Below, one piece after another: positions 1 to 6,932 of a stretch of DNA of 11,390 nucleotides. Origin of the DNA: JAHEJX01 sp041605955 (GTDB taxonomy: Bacteria > Actinomycetota > Acidimicrobiia > Spongiisociales > UBA5794); NCBI GenBank assembly GCA_041605955.1, contig JBFIXI010000090.1, forward strand, positions 1 to 11,390, read 5' to 3'. The notes below the pieces were generated by a model. It made no database searches and had not been told where the DNA came from. It worked only from the letters and a program-made list of their open reading frames with translations. A program made the position numbers and the translations under genes. Numbering within the stretch: the stretch's first letter is position 1; the number at the start of each line of letters is the position of its first letter.

Positions 1-2
1 AA

Positions 3-704
3 GTACGGATGATCGCGCCCGAGGTTGCGGACGGCCGGTTGGTCGTGATGATGGCGGCGTGGAACGATCACGGCTTCTCGACGCGCAGCGTGCTGGCGGC
101 GCAGCTGGCCCGGTGCGGGGTCACAACCGTGATGCTGGAGAACCCGTACTACGGCAGCCGCCGAGTCGGGCAGGACCCGCCGATTCGTACGGTCGCCGAC
201 TTCGCGGTGATGGGCCGCGCCGCGGTGGTCGAAGGCTGGGCACTGACGGCGCATTTCGCGGAGGACAACCAGGTCGGTGTAGCGGGCTACTCGATGGGAG
301 GCAACATCGCAGCCTTGGTGGGAGCGCTCGCGAACCATCCCACGGCCATCGCCGCGCTGGCCGCCTCCCACTCCCCCGCTCCGGTATGCCTGGATGGAGT
401 GATCCGCAATGTCATCGATTGGGATGCCCTCGGCGGGCCCGGTGCCGCCGCCCGACTGCGCCGCGAATTCAGCAAGGCAACGGTGCTCGCCATCGAACCG
501 AGACCTCACACGGCGGCGGCAATCGTCGTCGGCGGGACTCGGGATGGTTACATCCCCCGCTACGCCGTAGAGGACCTCCATGCCCACTGGCCGGGCTCGC
601 AACTGCGGTGGCTCGAGGCTGGTCACGCCACCATGTTGTGGCGCCACAAGCCCGCCCTGATGGACGCGATCCTCGCCTCATTCGAGCGGCTGGCCGCAGT
701 CTGA
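3..704 (+). CDS. ABHD18-like alpha/beta hydrolase (5' end probably outside the window)
   Basis: The visible part encodes about 231 residues from the first in-frame ATG at position 9. The frame has no stop back to the left edge, so the true start is probably upstream. Counting from that ATG, the nucleophile elbow GYSMGG places the catalytic Ser at 95. The acid is probably Asp179 in GGTRDGYIP and the His is His206 in EAGHATM, a complete alpha/beta hydrolase triad. The segment VMLENPYYGSRR (41-52), then a VADFAVMG stretch before the elbow, matches the pattern I know from the ABHD18/DUF2048 family, whose eukaryotic members have roughly this order of motifs. Substrate is unknown. No signal peptide is visible, but the N-terminus may be missing. 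The gene is followed after 44 bases by another plus-strand gene of unknown role. Fold assignment is firm; the subfamily is from remembered motifs. Confidence 0.85.
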   Translation, partial: VRMIAPEVADGRLVVMMAAWNDHGFSTRSVLAAQLARCGVTTVMLENPYYGSRRVGQDPPIRTVADFAVMGRAAVVEGWALTAHFAEDNQVGVAGYSMGGNIAALVGALANHPTAIAALAASHSPAPVCLDGVIRNVIDWDALGGPGAAARLRREFSKATVLAIEPRPHTAAAIVVGGTRDGYIPRYAVEDLHAHWPGSQLRWLEAGHATMLWRHKPALMDAILASFERLAAV

Positions 705-748
705 ATCGATCACGTCGAGTCCTAGCCTTGCTCTGTCGATAACCACGG

Positions 749-1402
749 ATGATCGGCAACCGGGAGCCAATGCAGTCACAAGATGCGACTTTCGTCCTAG
801 CTAGAAAGCCACTGGACCGGAGGAAACGCAGATTCGAATACAGCTACGAGCTGCGGGGCGACGCCGGTGTCGTACTGACCGGCACTTCCGCCGGCCGCTA
901 CCTGACCAAGGGCGCCCAGTTCAGCGAACCAGGGGGAACGTCGGCATTCACGATGGCACCCACTCGCCGACTAGCTCCCAGAAGATGGGTGGTTCACGAT
1001 GCGGCTCGAGGCCCGCTCGCCACATTCACTCTCTCTGCTCGCACCCGAGGGGGCGCGGTGGTCGACGATCATCGCTCCTCCCGGCGTCTCCAGCTGCGAC
1101 CCGCTGCCTCCATCGGGGCCGACCTGGCACGAGCGATGCTATTGGTCGACTCCGGCACGTTCACCCTCAGCGTCGGCGAGGACTCGCTGGCGACGGTGTC
1201 CGCCCCCGCCGCCAACCCCGTCCGCCAAGGCTGGCGACGCCTGGGGGCCCTGATGCGAGCGGTGCGAAGCGAACCTGAGGAGTACGTTGTCGCCGCCGTC
1301 ATGACATGGCACCAGGCGAGACCAAAGGACGACCTCGAGATGGTTGCGGCGACCCTGCTGTTCAAGGACCAAGTGGTCGACCCGCAACGGGCGCCTGGAT
1401 AG
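749..1402 (+). CDS. Hypothetical protein, 217 aa; LURP-one/tubby-like fold possible
   Basis: I do not recognise this protein with confidence. It has no signal peptide, no membrane segment and no catalytic motif I can name. The first half is arginine-rich and appears to be beta-strand, with alternating segments such as FEYSYELRGDAG and RWVVHDAARGPLATFTLSAR. The second half repeats that style (LLVDSGTFTLSVGEDSLATV) and ends with a hydrophobic strand-like or helical stretch, YVVAAVMTW and LEMVAATLLF. The repeated 'description of a ligand-free beta barrel plus a late hydrophobic helix' resembles LURP-one or phospholipid-scramblase-like proteins, but this is a guess. Two starts are possible: ATG at 749 with no clear ribosome binding site, or ATG at 770 with GGGAG only three bases upstream. 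It lies between the hydrolase and a small membrane protein, all plus strand, with gaps of 44 and 111 bases. Confidence 0.6.
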   Translation: MIGNREPMQSQDATFVLARKPLDRRKRRFEYSYELRGDAGVVLTGTSAGRYLTKGAQFSEPGGTSAFTMAPTRRLAPRRWVVHDAARGPLATFTLSARTRGGAVVDDHRSSRRLQLRPAASIGADLARAMLLVDSGTFTLSVGEDSLATVSAPAANPVRQGWRRLGALMRAVRSEPEEYVVAAVMTWHQARPKDDLEMVAATLLFKDQVVDPQRAPG

Positions 1403-1498
1403 CGGCCACCTTCCGAGGAGCTGGCAGGCGGCCGTCCGGCACCGCGATGGGGACCACCGCCTCTGGTCGAACATCGCGCCTCCCCACACGATGGGCGC

Positions 1499-1505
1499 AA
1501 GGAGG
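1499..1505 (+). promoter_or_regulatory. Strong Shine-Dalgarno site (AAGGAGG)
   Basis: AAGGAGG lies eight bases before the ATG at 1514. It fixes the start of the small membrane protein and supports it as a real, well translated gene. Confidence 0.8.
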
Positions 1506-1513
1506 ATGTCACC

Positions 1514-1810
1514 ATGCCGCACACGCATCTCGGCCGGATCTCCTGCCGGCTGGGGATCCTGTCTCTGACATTCTTCGCAGCATTCTTCGCCCTGGTCGCC
1601 GCCGGCCAACGGGGTGGCGACACCTTCTTCTCCAATCCTTGGCTGGCGTCGACGATGCTGGCGGCCGGTGCTTCTGCCATAGCCGCGGCGGCAGCCGGAT
1701 TGGCTGCAGTCATCAGGCAATCGGAAAGGGCGCTGAGCGTGGTCGCCACAATTGCTTTCGGTGCGGTGGTGCTCGCGTTCGCCCTCGGCGAGATCCTGTT
1801 CCCCCACTGA
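1514..1810 (+). CDS. Small three-helix integral membrane protein, 98 aa
   Basis: The protein has three hydrophobic segments: about residues 11-31 (LGILSLTFFAAFFALVAAGQ), about 43-65 (an Ala-rich helix starting PWLASTMLAAGAS) and about 73-95 (LSVVATIAFGAVVLAFALGE). The first loop carries GGDTFFSNP and the C-terminus ends ILFPH. No enzymatic motif is seen and I cannot name a function. Similar small proteins with a GGDTFFSNPWL-like loop seem familiar from actinobacterial and related genomes, but that is memory only. The start is well supported by AAGGAGG eight bases upstream. The gene sits 111 bases after the 217-residue unknown protein and 82 bases before the SnoaL-like gene, which has its own good ribosome binding site. 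Confidence 0.75.
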   Translation: MPHTHLGRISCRLGILSLTFFAAFFALVAAGQRGGDTFFSNPWLASTMLAAGASAIAAAAAGLAAVIRQSERALSVVATIAFGAVVLAFALGEILFPH

Positions 1811-1892
1811 GGCCTATCGAATCCGCCCCAGCCCGGCCGCGAGTCGCGTCCGATCGGTACGTTGGGAGACACGCCTAGGAAGGGGTCACACG

Positions 1893-2311
1893 ATGGCTGG
1901 CGACAACAAGGCTGTAATGCGTCGCCTGTACGACGAAGTCATCAGCAAGCAGGATTTCGATGTGCTCGATGAGCTGGTGGCGGAGGACTTCGTCGAGCAC
2001 GAGGTGTTCCCGTGGCTGCCCGCGGAGGGTCCGGCGGCGCCGCGCAAGGCGCTGCGGCTGTTCACGACGCTTTTCCGGACCTCCGCATGGAGGCCCACGA
2101 CATCCTGGAGGACGGCAACAAGGTCATTGTCCGGGGCACGATGTCGGGAACCCACAAGAGCGACTTCATGGGTATGCCGGCTGCGGGGCAGAGCTTCTCG
2201 GTCCAGTTCATCGACATCGTCGAGTTCCGCGATGGCAGAGCGATCGCCCACTGGGGTTTGACCGATCAGGCCGCCATGATGCAGCAGCTGGGGATGATGC
2301 CCGAGATGTAG
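1893..2311 (+). pseudogene. SnoaL-like (NTF2-fold) ester-cyclase family gene, broken by one frameshift near 2070
   Basis: The ATG at 1893 has AGGAAGGGG (1877-1885) upstream. Its frame encodes MAGDNKAVMRRLYDEVISKQ through a SnoaL-like N-terminus to about KALRLFTTL, then turns into Arg/Ser-rich nonsense and stops at 2261. The second half continues in another frame as PDLRMEAHDILEDGNKVIVR, GTHKSDFMGMPAAGQ and IDIVEFRDGRAIAHWGL, ending at 2311. Together they give about 139 residues, a normal size for SnoaL-like proteins. The break lies in the run CTTTT at 2070-2074. One extra T would join the frames as LFTTLFPDLRM. Relatives I remember read roughly LRAAFPDLR here, so loss of ten bases (part of a Leu codon plus three codons) fits equally well. 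Products of this family are small acid-base enzymes or binding proteins with a cone-shaped pocket; the substrate here is unknown. It may be a real pseudogene or a sequencing error. Confidence 0.8.
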
Positions 2312-2369
2312 ATACCCGCGCAGCCGCACTTCGATCGCTCAGCAGCAACCGGATGGGGCCGTCGGCGCC

Positions 2370-2495
2370 TCAGCTGTGCGGAAGCTGCGGCTTCGTGTCA
2401 CCTTCGCGCTTGGCCTTCTTGGCGGCTCGTTTCTCCTTGAGAGTATGGGCCGCTTTCCTCTTAGCGGGCTTGCGCTCTCGGTCCTTGGTACCCAT
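2370..2495 (-). CDS. Small Lys/Arg-rich basic protein, 41 aa
   Basis: From the ATG at 2495 the protein starts MGTKDRERKPAKRKAAHTLK and continues EKRAAKKAKREGDTKPQLPHS. About 40 percent of it is Lys or Arg, it has no Cys and no hydrophobic segment, and the middle (about residues 15-33) could form a single amphipathic or fully charged helix. The longer upstream ATG of the same frame (2570) is not favoured, because AAGGAGG at 2500-2506 sits four bases before the ATG at 2495. Very short basic proteins of this kind (MGTKxxERKPxKxxAKTLKEKR style) are familiar to me from actinobacterial genomes as unnamed conserved proteins; nucleic-acid or ribosome binding would be a guess from composition. The gene faces the SnoaL-like gene end to end with 58 bases between the two stops. 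Confidence 0.7.
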   Translation of the reverse strand: MGTKDRERKPAKRKAAHTLKEKRAAKKAKREGDTKPQLPHS

Positions 2496-2499
2496 GCAT

Positions 2500-2506
2500 C
2501 CTCCTT
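2500..2506 (-). promoter_or_regulatory. Shine-Dalgarno site deciding the start of the 41-aa basic protein
   Basis: Read on the minus strand this is AAGGAGG, four bases before the ATG at 2495. The spacing is short but the match is full length, and it favours the 41-residue form over the 66-residue form. Confidence 0.65.
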
Positions 2507-2573
2507 GGCCTTCGTCCGAGGCTACCAAGCTCGCCCATCGGAGAAGCGTCACGGGCAGCCAACCTCCCAAGAC

Positions 2574-2631
2574 AACCCAGCTGGTCGACCTGGGTTAGAG
2601 GCCGACCGAGGTCATGCCCCGGCCGGCCTCT
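2574..2631 (-). terminator. Two adjacent hairpins downstream of the secreted-protein gene; candidate terminator
   Basis: In the 206-base gap between the stop of the secreted protein (2702) and the start of the small basic protein there are two back-to-back inverted repeats. The first has arms AGAGGCCG (2597-2604) and CGGCCTCT (2624-2631), extendable by three pairs after one mismatch. The second has arms AACCCAG (2574-2580) and CTGGGTT (2590-2596) with a nine-base loop. On the minus strand the second is followed by GTCTTGGG, so a true U-run is missing. Termination or separation of the two genes is an inference from position. Nothing else is recognisable in this gap. Confidence 0.35.
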
Positions 2632-2701
2632 GGCGGCACGGACGCACCCGTACCGCCTCACCTCTAAGCCTGATGCCGCGTCGCCCGGGGCGATCCGGAC
2701 G

Positions 2702-3259
2702 TCAGCTCACCTCTTCCAGCATGCAGCTGATCGTGCCGGCAACCAGGTTGGTATCGCAAGGCCCCTCGATGACATACGTCGGATTGGTCGGTGACGTCGC
2801 CGTGAGGTTCAAGAAGATCCAGTCGACCGAGCCTGGATCGAGGCCGACCACATTCCAGTTGCCGTTGGGACAGCCGGCCCTCTTGCTGTCGATGGAACCA
2901 ATGACGTCGGCGATTGTCGGGTCGGGAATGGTCAAGTCGACATGCACCCGGCCGTTGTCCGGCACGGGCCCGAATGTCGCCGAGCTCGTCGTTTCGGCGA
3001 TCAGCGGATTCTGGCCGGGAGCCTGATTACCGCCGCGGTTCTCGCACATCGCAACGACGTTGGCGGTGCCGGTGCCGGTGACCGTGACCAATGCGCCCTG
3101 GCCGCCACCCACTCCAACGAGATCCCCCTCGACGTTCAGGGAGTTTCCGAGACGGACTACCGGGTCCGAGTTGAAGTGCATCTTGCCGGCGAAAGCGACC
3201 GTGGTTGCAGTGACCAGGAAGATCGCCATGAATAGTGCAATGAGACTGGAACGTTTCAA
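2702..3259 (-). CDS. Secreted protein of unknown function with four cysteines, 185 aa, TTG start
   Basis: Starting from TTG at 3259, the N-terminus reads (M)KRSSLIALFMAIFLVTATT followed by VAFAGK, a textbook Sec signal peptide with probable cleavage after AFA at residue 24. The mature part is Gly/Asn/Thr-rich, probably all-beta, and has Cys at 72, 130, 168 and 179, enough for two disulfides. Notable motifs are CENRGGNQAPGQNP (72-85) and GCPNGNW (129-135). I recall similar motifs in unnamed secreted actinobacterial proteins, but can give no function. GAGGGGG five bases upstream supports the TTG start; the open frame continues upstream, but only through sequence that lies inside the cyclase gene. 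It follows the cyclase-ATPase stop after 29 bases on the same strand, so the two are probably co-transcribed. The ATG at residue 11 would destroy the signal peptide and is not favoured. Confidence 0.75.
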   Translation of the reverse strand: MKRSSLIALFMAIFLVTATTVAFAGKMHFNSDPVVRLGNSLNVEGDLVGVGGGQGALVTVTGTGTANVVAMCENRGGNQAPGQNPLIAETTSSATFGPVPDNGRVHVDLTIPDPTIADVIGSIDSKRAGCPNGNWNVVGLDPGSVDWIFLNLTATSPTNPTYVIEGPCDTNLVAGTISCMLEEVS

Positions 3260-3264
3260 GCCAA

Positions 3265-3271
3265 CCCCCTC
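3265..3271 (-). promoter_or_regulatory. Shine-Dalgarno site deciding the TTG start of the secreted protein
   Basis: On the minus strand this reads GAGGGGG, five bases before the TTG at 3259. It lies within the 29-base gap after the cyclase stop, consistent with independent initiation on a shared mRNA. Confidence 0.6.
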
Positions 3272-3288
3272 TAAGTTGGCGCTTTTGG

Positions 3289-6200
3289 TCAAGCGCGTCT
3301 GTTGCCCGGCCCCAAATCTACCGATTCGCTCGACGATATGCGTGACGTTTTGCCCGCCCGATACCAACGGTCGAGCTCCCCGTCCACGCCGAGGTTGGCA
3401 AACAGCTTTGCCGCTCGCTCGTAGCGCGTACTCTCCATACCGGGCTCGGACCAACCCGCCCACGCGGCCAGCGACCGGGCGAGCTCCGCTTCGTCTTCCT
3501 CCTTCTCGGCGATTGCGAGAGCGCGCTCGAAGCACTCGTCTGCATCCACCATCCCCGATTGACCACTTGGAGCGAGGTCGATGGCCCCCCCGAGGCAGCC
3601 GCTGACAATTCCCAGCAGGCGCCACGCTCCTGCCTCGTCGTCCGAAGCTTCCGCCACAACCGCGAGTCGCAGCGCCTCGAGCGCTGCGGTGCGGGCTTCG
3701 GCTATCTCAACCCGAGCCACCAGCGCTTCGGCAAGGCCGCGATAGGTCTCGCTGAGAGCATTGAGACCACTCGCCGCCATGTCGATCACGCGTCGGAACA
3801 GCCGCTCGGCCTCCTCGTAGCGTCCGAGGCCCAACATTGCCATACCGAGATTGCTCGAATAGACCATCTCGGCGTCCCGGCTTCCGGTCTCGCGGGCAAT
3901 CTCGAGCGCATCGGTGTAACGGCGCACTGCGCTCTCGTAATCACCCTGCGTCTCGTCCAGCACGCCGAGGTTGTTGAGGATCGGCATAACGGATTCTTCG
4001 CTGGACATCCTGCGGAATGTGGCCGCAGATTGCTCGAAGGCTTCAGTCGCCGCCGCATAGTTGCCCTTGGTGTACTGCAGGACTCCGGCCAGATTCTGTG
4101 CCTTGGCCAGCTGAGCTTCGTTGCCCAGCGCCTCGCTGGCGGCAACCACGTCGGCGGCAATCTCTTCGGCCCGGGGCAACTCCCCGAGTCGCAACAGGCA
4201 CCACGCTTGCATCCAGCGGCAACGTACCGCGAGCAGCTCGTCGCCCAGCTCAACGGCGGCGGCGGCCCCCTCTTCGGCCGCTTCGAGACCGGCTCGGAAA
4301 TCACCCTTATAGGCGAGAGCAACGGCTAGTCCACGGCGGCTACGGGCAGCCAACGCCGCATCGTCTTCTCCAGCCATCGCAAAGAGGCGCTCGAAGGTTT
4401 CCGCCGCTTCCGTATACCTCCCTCGGGTATTGAGGCCGTCCCCCAGGCCCTCGAGGGCACTTGCATAGAGGCCGGGATCGACAGTCTCCTCGGCCATCGT
4501 GTCCCACAGGCTGATCGCCTTCTCATAATCCCGAATGGCCGATTCCGGCGCATACGACTTGCGGGCCTGATCGGCCGACACCACCAGCCAACGAGCCGCC
4601 TCCGACACCAGCCCGCCGCGCTCGTAGTGGTCCGCAATGCGGGAGGCGAACTCGGCAGTGCGCCCGACGGCCCGTTTCTCCAGCCAAGATGCGATTGCGG
4701 CGTGGTAGCGGGCACGCAGCTTGTGCGTCACCGACTCGTAAATGACATCGTGCAAGATGGCGTGTTTGAAGATGTACTCGCGGGTGTCGGCGAAGTCCGA
4801 TTCCTGCTGCTGGTACACGAGCTCCCGGCGCTGGCCGGCGGCCATCCATGAGGCGACGTCTCCGGGGCCCGGAGGCGGCTGCATATCGATGGCCAACACC
4901 GAGACGAGCGCGTCCTGCCAGAACACGCGCCCGATCACCGAGGCGTCTTGAAGCGCTTTCCGCTCGTTGCGTGGCAGCGCATCGATCCTGGATTGGAGCA
5001 CCCCGGTCAACGTCGATGGAATCCGCAGCTTCGCCAGCCGGGACTCGTCGACCGACCAAGTCTCCCTGGTGCTGATGACTCCATCGTCGATCAGCATCTT
5101 CACCAGCTCTTCGAGGTAGAACGGGTTCCCTGCGGAGCGCTCCACGATCGTTGCTCGTAACTGCGGAGGCACTTCGGGCATACGGCTGAATATCGAGTCG
5201 ACCAGCGCGTCGGCACCGGCGCTGTCGAGCGGGTCGAGGTGGATGGTGCGCCGCCAGGGCTCGGTCCCCTCGACCCATTCTGCCCTCCGCTCCACCAACG
5301 CCGGCCGCGCGTTGGCAACGATGAGGAACGGAAACGCCGTCAATTCGGCGGCCAGCCGTTCGAGCAAGTCGAGAGACTCGTCATCCGCCCAGTGGACATC
5401 CTCGAGCAGCATCACGCAGTACCGCCCCGCAACCCCGCTGCTGATCGCTTGGCGCAGGTGCCGCTCCGCCCGCTCCAGAATCAACCGCGGCTCGTCGACC
5501 AGCTCAGCAATTGAAGGATTACTGGAGTAATCGAGCCCAATCAACTGCCCGATGAAAGGGGCCCACGAGCGAGCCGGGTCCCCCCCGACTGCCACCAACC
5601 CATTCTCGAGCTTCTCCTTGGCCGTCGCCGGCGAGTCGCTGTCGACGATCTGGTACCGGAAGAAGACCAGATCGCGCAGCAAGCCGTAAGCATCGACCTC
5701 ATGGCCGGCAGTAGCGCGCCCCCGAAATAGGTAGGTCCCATGCTCCCTGGCGTCGAGCCAATTGAAGAACTCATAGAGCAAGCGGGATTTGCCGACCCCG
5801 GCCTCGCCGACGAGCGTCACCAGCCGGACGACCGATTCGCCGGTCGGCTGGGATGGCAACGCCGAGGTCATCATCTCGAGCTCGCGATCGCGACCGACGA
5901 GCGCCGTGACAATCCCGGCCACCTCACGGGCGCCGACGCGGAACTCCCGAGGCTTGCGTTCCCGCACTCGATACGCCCGTACCGATCCGGAGACACCCTT
6001 CACTTGGATCGGATCCTGGGCCACGACGTTGAACAGGCCGCCCACCAGGGCGTAGGTCTCATGGGAAATCAGGACGCCGCCGGGAGGAGCGGCACTCTCG
6101 AGCCGCGAGGCGAGATTCACGGTGTGGCCGATCGCCGTGTACTCGTCGGTAGAACCGACGGTGCCGAGCAGGACCGGGCCGGTGTTGATGCCGATTCGCA

Positions 6201-6645
6201 CCATCAGGGGGTTCGCCGAACCGGCTGGACTGAAGTCGGCGAGCGCGTCCTGCATCGCAAGCGCGGCGCTGACCGCCCGCTCCGGATCGTCCTCGCGAGC
6301 TCGCGGGGCGCCCCACAGACCCATCACTGCGTCTCCGATGTGCTTGTCCACCCGTCCGCCGTGGGTGACGATGACGTTGTCGAGCGCTGCCCATATCGCG
6401 TTCATCTTCTCGGCGACATCTTCCGGGTCCATGGTCTCGGACATGTGAGTAAACCCGCTGACGTCGGCGAAGAGCACGGTCACCTGCTTGCGTTGCTGTT
6501 CGACATCCGCGGCCGCGGACTCGGCCTTCTCCAATTGCGGACGCAGGTTGGCGACCGCGGCGTCGACGACGTCGTCGCCTAGCAGGCTGCGCTGTTCCTC
6601 GAGTGCAGCCATCGCCTCTCGAAGGCGGACGACTTCCTCGCTCAT
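3289..6645 (-). CDS. Class III nucleotidyl cyclase - STAND-like ATPase - TPR fusion protein, 1118 aa
   Basis: Domains in order: a charged coiled coil (1-55); a class III cyclase domain (about 52-228); a linker; a P-loop ATPase (about 245-640); and TPR-like helical repeats (about 680-1095). The cyclase has the expected active site: metal-binding Asp61 (FADVSGFT) and Asp105 (KHIGDAVMGLWG), adenine-selecting Lys101 with Thr170 (EYTAIGHTVN), and Asn177 and Arg181 for the transition state. It therefore looks active and adenylyl-specific. Walker A is GEAGVGKS (280-287) and Walker B is VMLLEDVHWAD (411-421), as in the 'predicted ATPase' group of signal-transducing NTPases. TPR-like units carry GRYTEAAETFERL, GNYAAATEAFEQ and GDYESAVRRYTDAL. 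The N-terminal zinc ribbon often found in such fusions is absent. No membrane segment is seen, so it is probably cytoplasmic; the ligand of the TPR part is unknown. GGAGA seven bases before the ATG at 6645 supports the start. It is followed by the secreted protein after 29 bases. Confidence 0.95.
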   Translation of the reverse strand: MSEEVVRLREAMAALEEQRSLLGDDVVDAAVANLRPQLEKAESAAADVEQQRKQVTVLFADVSGFTHMSETMDPEDVAEKMNAIWAALDNVIVTHGGRVDKHIGDAVMGLWGAPRAREDDPERAVSAALAMQDALADFSPAGSANPLMVRIGINTGPVLLGTVGSTDEYTAIGHTVNLASRLESAAPPGGVLISHETYALVGGLFNVVAQDPIQVKGVSGSVRAYRVRERKPREFRVGAREVAGIVTALVGRDRELEMMTSALPSQPTGESVVRLVTLVGEAGVGKSRLLYEFFNWLDAREHGTYLFRGRATAGHEVDAYGLLRDLVFFRYQIVDSDSPATAKEKLENGLVAVGGDPARSWAPFIGQLIGLDYSSNPSIAELVDEPRLILERAERHLRQAISSGVAGRYCVMLLEDVHWADDESLDLLERLAAELTAFPFLIVANARPALVERRAEWVEGTEPWRRTIHLDPLDSAGADALVDSIFSRMPEVPPQLRATIVERSAGNPFYLEELVKMLIDDGVISTRETWSVDESRLAKLRIPSTLTGVLQSRIDALPRNERKALQDASVIGRVFWQDALVSVLAIDMQPPPGPGDVASWMAAGQRRELVYQQQESDFADTREYIFKHAILHDVIYESVTHKLRARYHAAIASWLEKRAVGRTAEFASRIADHYERGGLVSEAARWLVVSADQARKSYAPESAIRDYEKAISLWDTMAEETVDPGLYASALEGLGDGLNTRGRYTEAAETFERLFAMAGEDDAALAARSRRGLAVALAYKGDFRAGLEAAEEGAAAAVELGDELLAVRCRWMQAWCLLRLGELPRAEEIAADVVAASEALGNEAQLAKAQNLAGVLQYTKGNYAAATEAFEQSAATFRRMSSEESVMPILNNLGVLDETQGDYESAVRRYTDALEIARETGSRDAEMVYSSNLGMAMLGLGRYEEAERLFRRVIDMAASGLNALSETYRGLAEALVARVEIAEARTAALEALRLAVVAEASDDEAGAWRLLGIVSGCLGGAIDLAPSGQSGMVDADECFERALAIAEKEEDEAELARSLAAWAGWSEPGMESTRYERAAKLFANLGVDGELDRWYRAGKTSRISSSESVDLGPGNRRA

Positions 6646-6932
6646 CGCCGAATCTCCATCTACCGAACGCTAGCCAAGTGCCAAAGCAGTGCGGGGCGGC
6701 GCGGGCGCACGGCTTCGCGTCGGGCCCAAGCTGGCAACGGCACCACCGCCAGCCCGAACGCTGCGATCGAAATCCACCACATCGACGTGCGAGGCGGCCA
6801 CCGCCCTCACTTCAATGGCGGCGAGCGGCCAGGCGGAAGGCGCGGCCGCGACGTGCCCTAAGTGAGCGGGGCGACGGCGACCAGGCGCGACCACGCACCG
6901 CTGGGGGTCGGCCTTGGCGACGAAACAGAGAG
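6646..6932. other. 287-base intergenic region between cyclase and cytochrome genes
   Basis: No convincing gene lies here. It must hold the 3' end signals of the cytochrome gene and the promoter of the cyclase gene, both minus strand. I see several modest inverted repeats: GCTGGC/GCCAGC (6730-6735 and 6748-6753), GGCGG/CCGCC (6793-6797 and 6801-6805) and a spaced pair CTCACTT/AAGTGAG (6806-6812 and 6860-6866). None has a U-run, and in DNA this GC-rich such pairs arise often by chance. I see no promoter hexamers worth annotating. Confidence 0.4.

Noticed and set aside
1069..1872. 267-residue open frame on the minus strand opposite the 217-residue and membrane protein genes
   Set aside because: Low-complexity Ser/Arg/Pro/Ala-rich translation with no domain; the plus-strand membrane protein has a perfect ribosome binding site and clear membrane helices.
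2069..2077. Programmed -1 frameshifting in the SnoaL-like gene
   Set aside because: CTTTT lacks a proper X-XXY-YYZ heptamer and no stimulatory structure is evident; the family has no reason to use recoding. A deletion or sequencing error is simpler.
2461..2661. 66-residue open frame on the minus strand overlapping the small basic gene
   Set aside because: No ribosome binding site or conserved character; it is in another frame of the better supported 41-residue gene and its upstream gap.
3260..3625. N-terminal extension of the secreted-protein frame to 3625
   Set aside because: It would overlap the cyclase gene by over 300 bases, reads as Arg-rich shadow sequence, and bury the signal peptide. 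The TTG at 3259 has a good ribosome binding site.
5740..6582. 280-residue open frame on the plus strand inside the cyclase gene
   Set aside because: The opposite strand encodes intact cyclase and P-loop motifs; the plus-strand translation shows none.
6657..6684. TTGGCA - 16 bases - TAGATG promoter lookalike before the cyclase gene (minus strand)
   Set aside because: The -10 part is poor and overlaps the ribosome binding site (GGAGA, 6653-6657); a transcript from it would lose that site.
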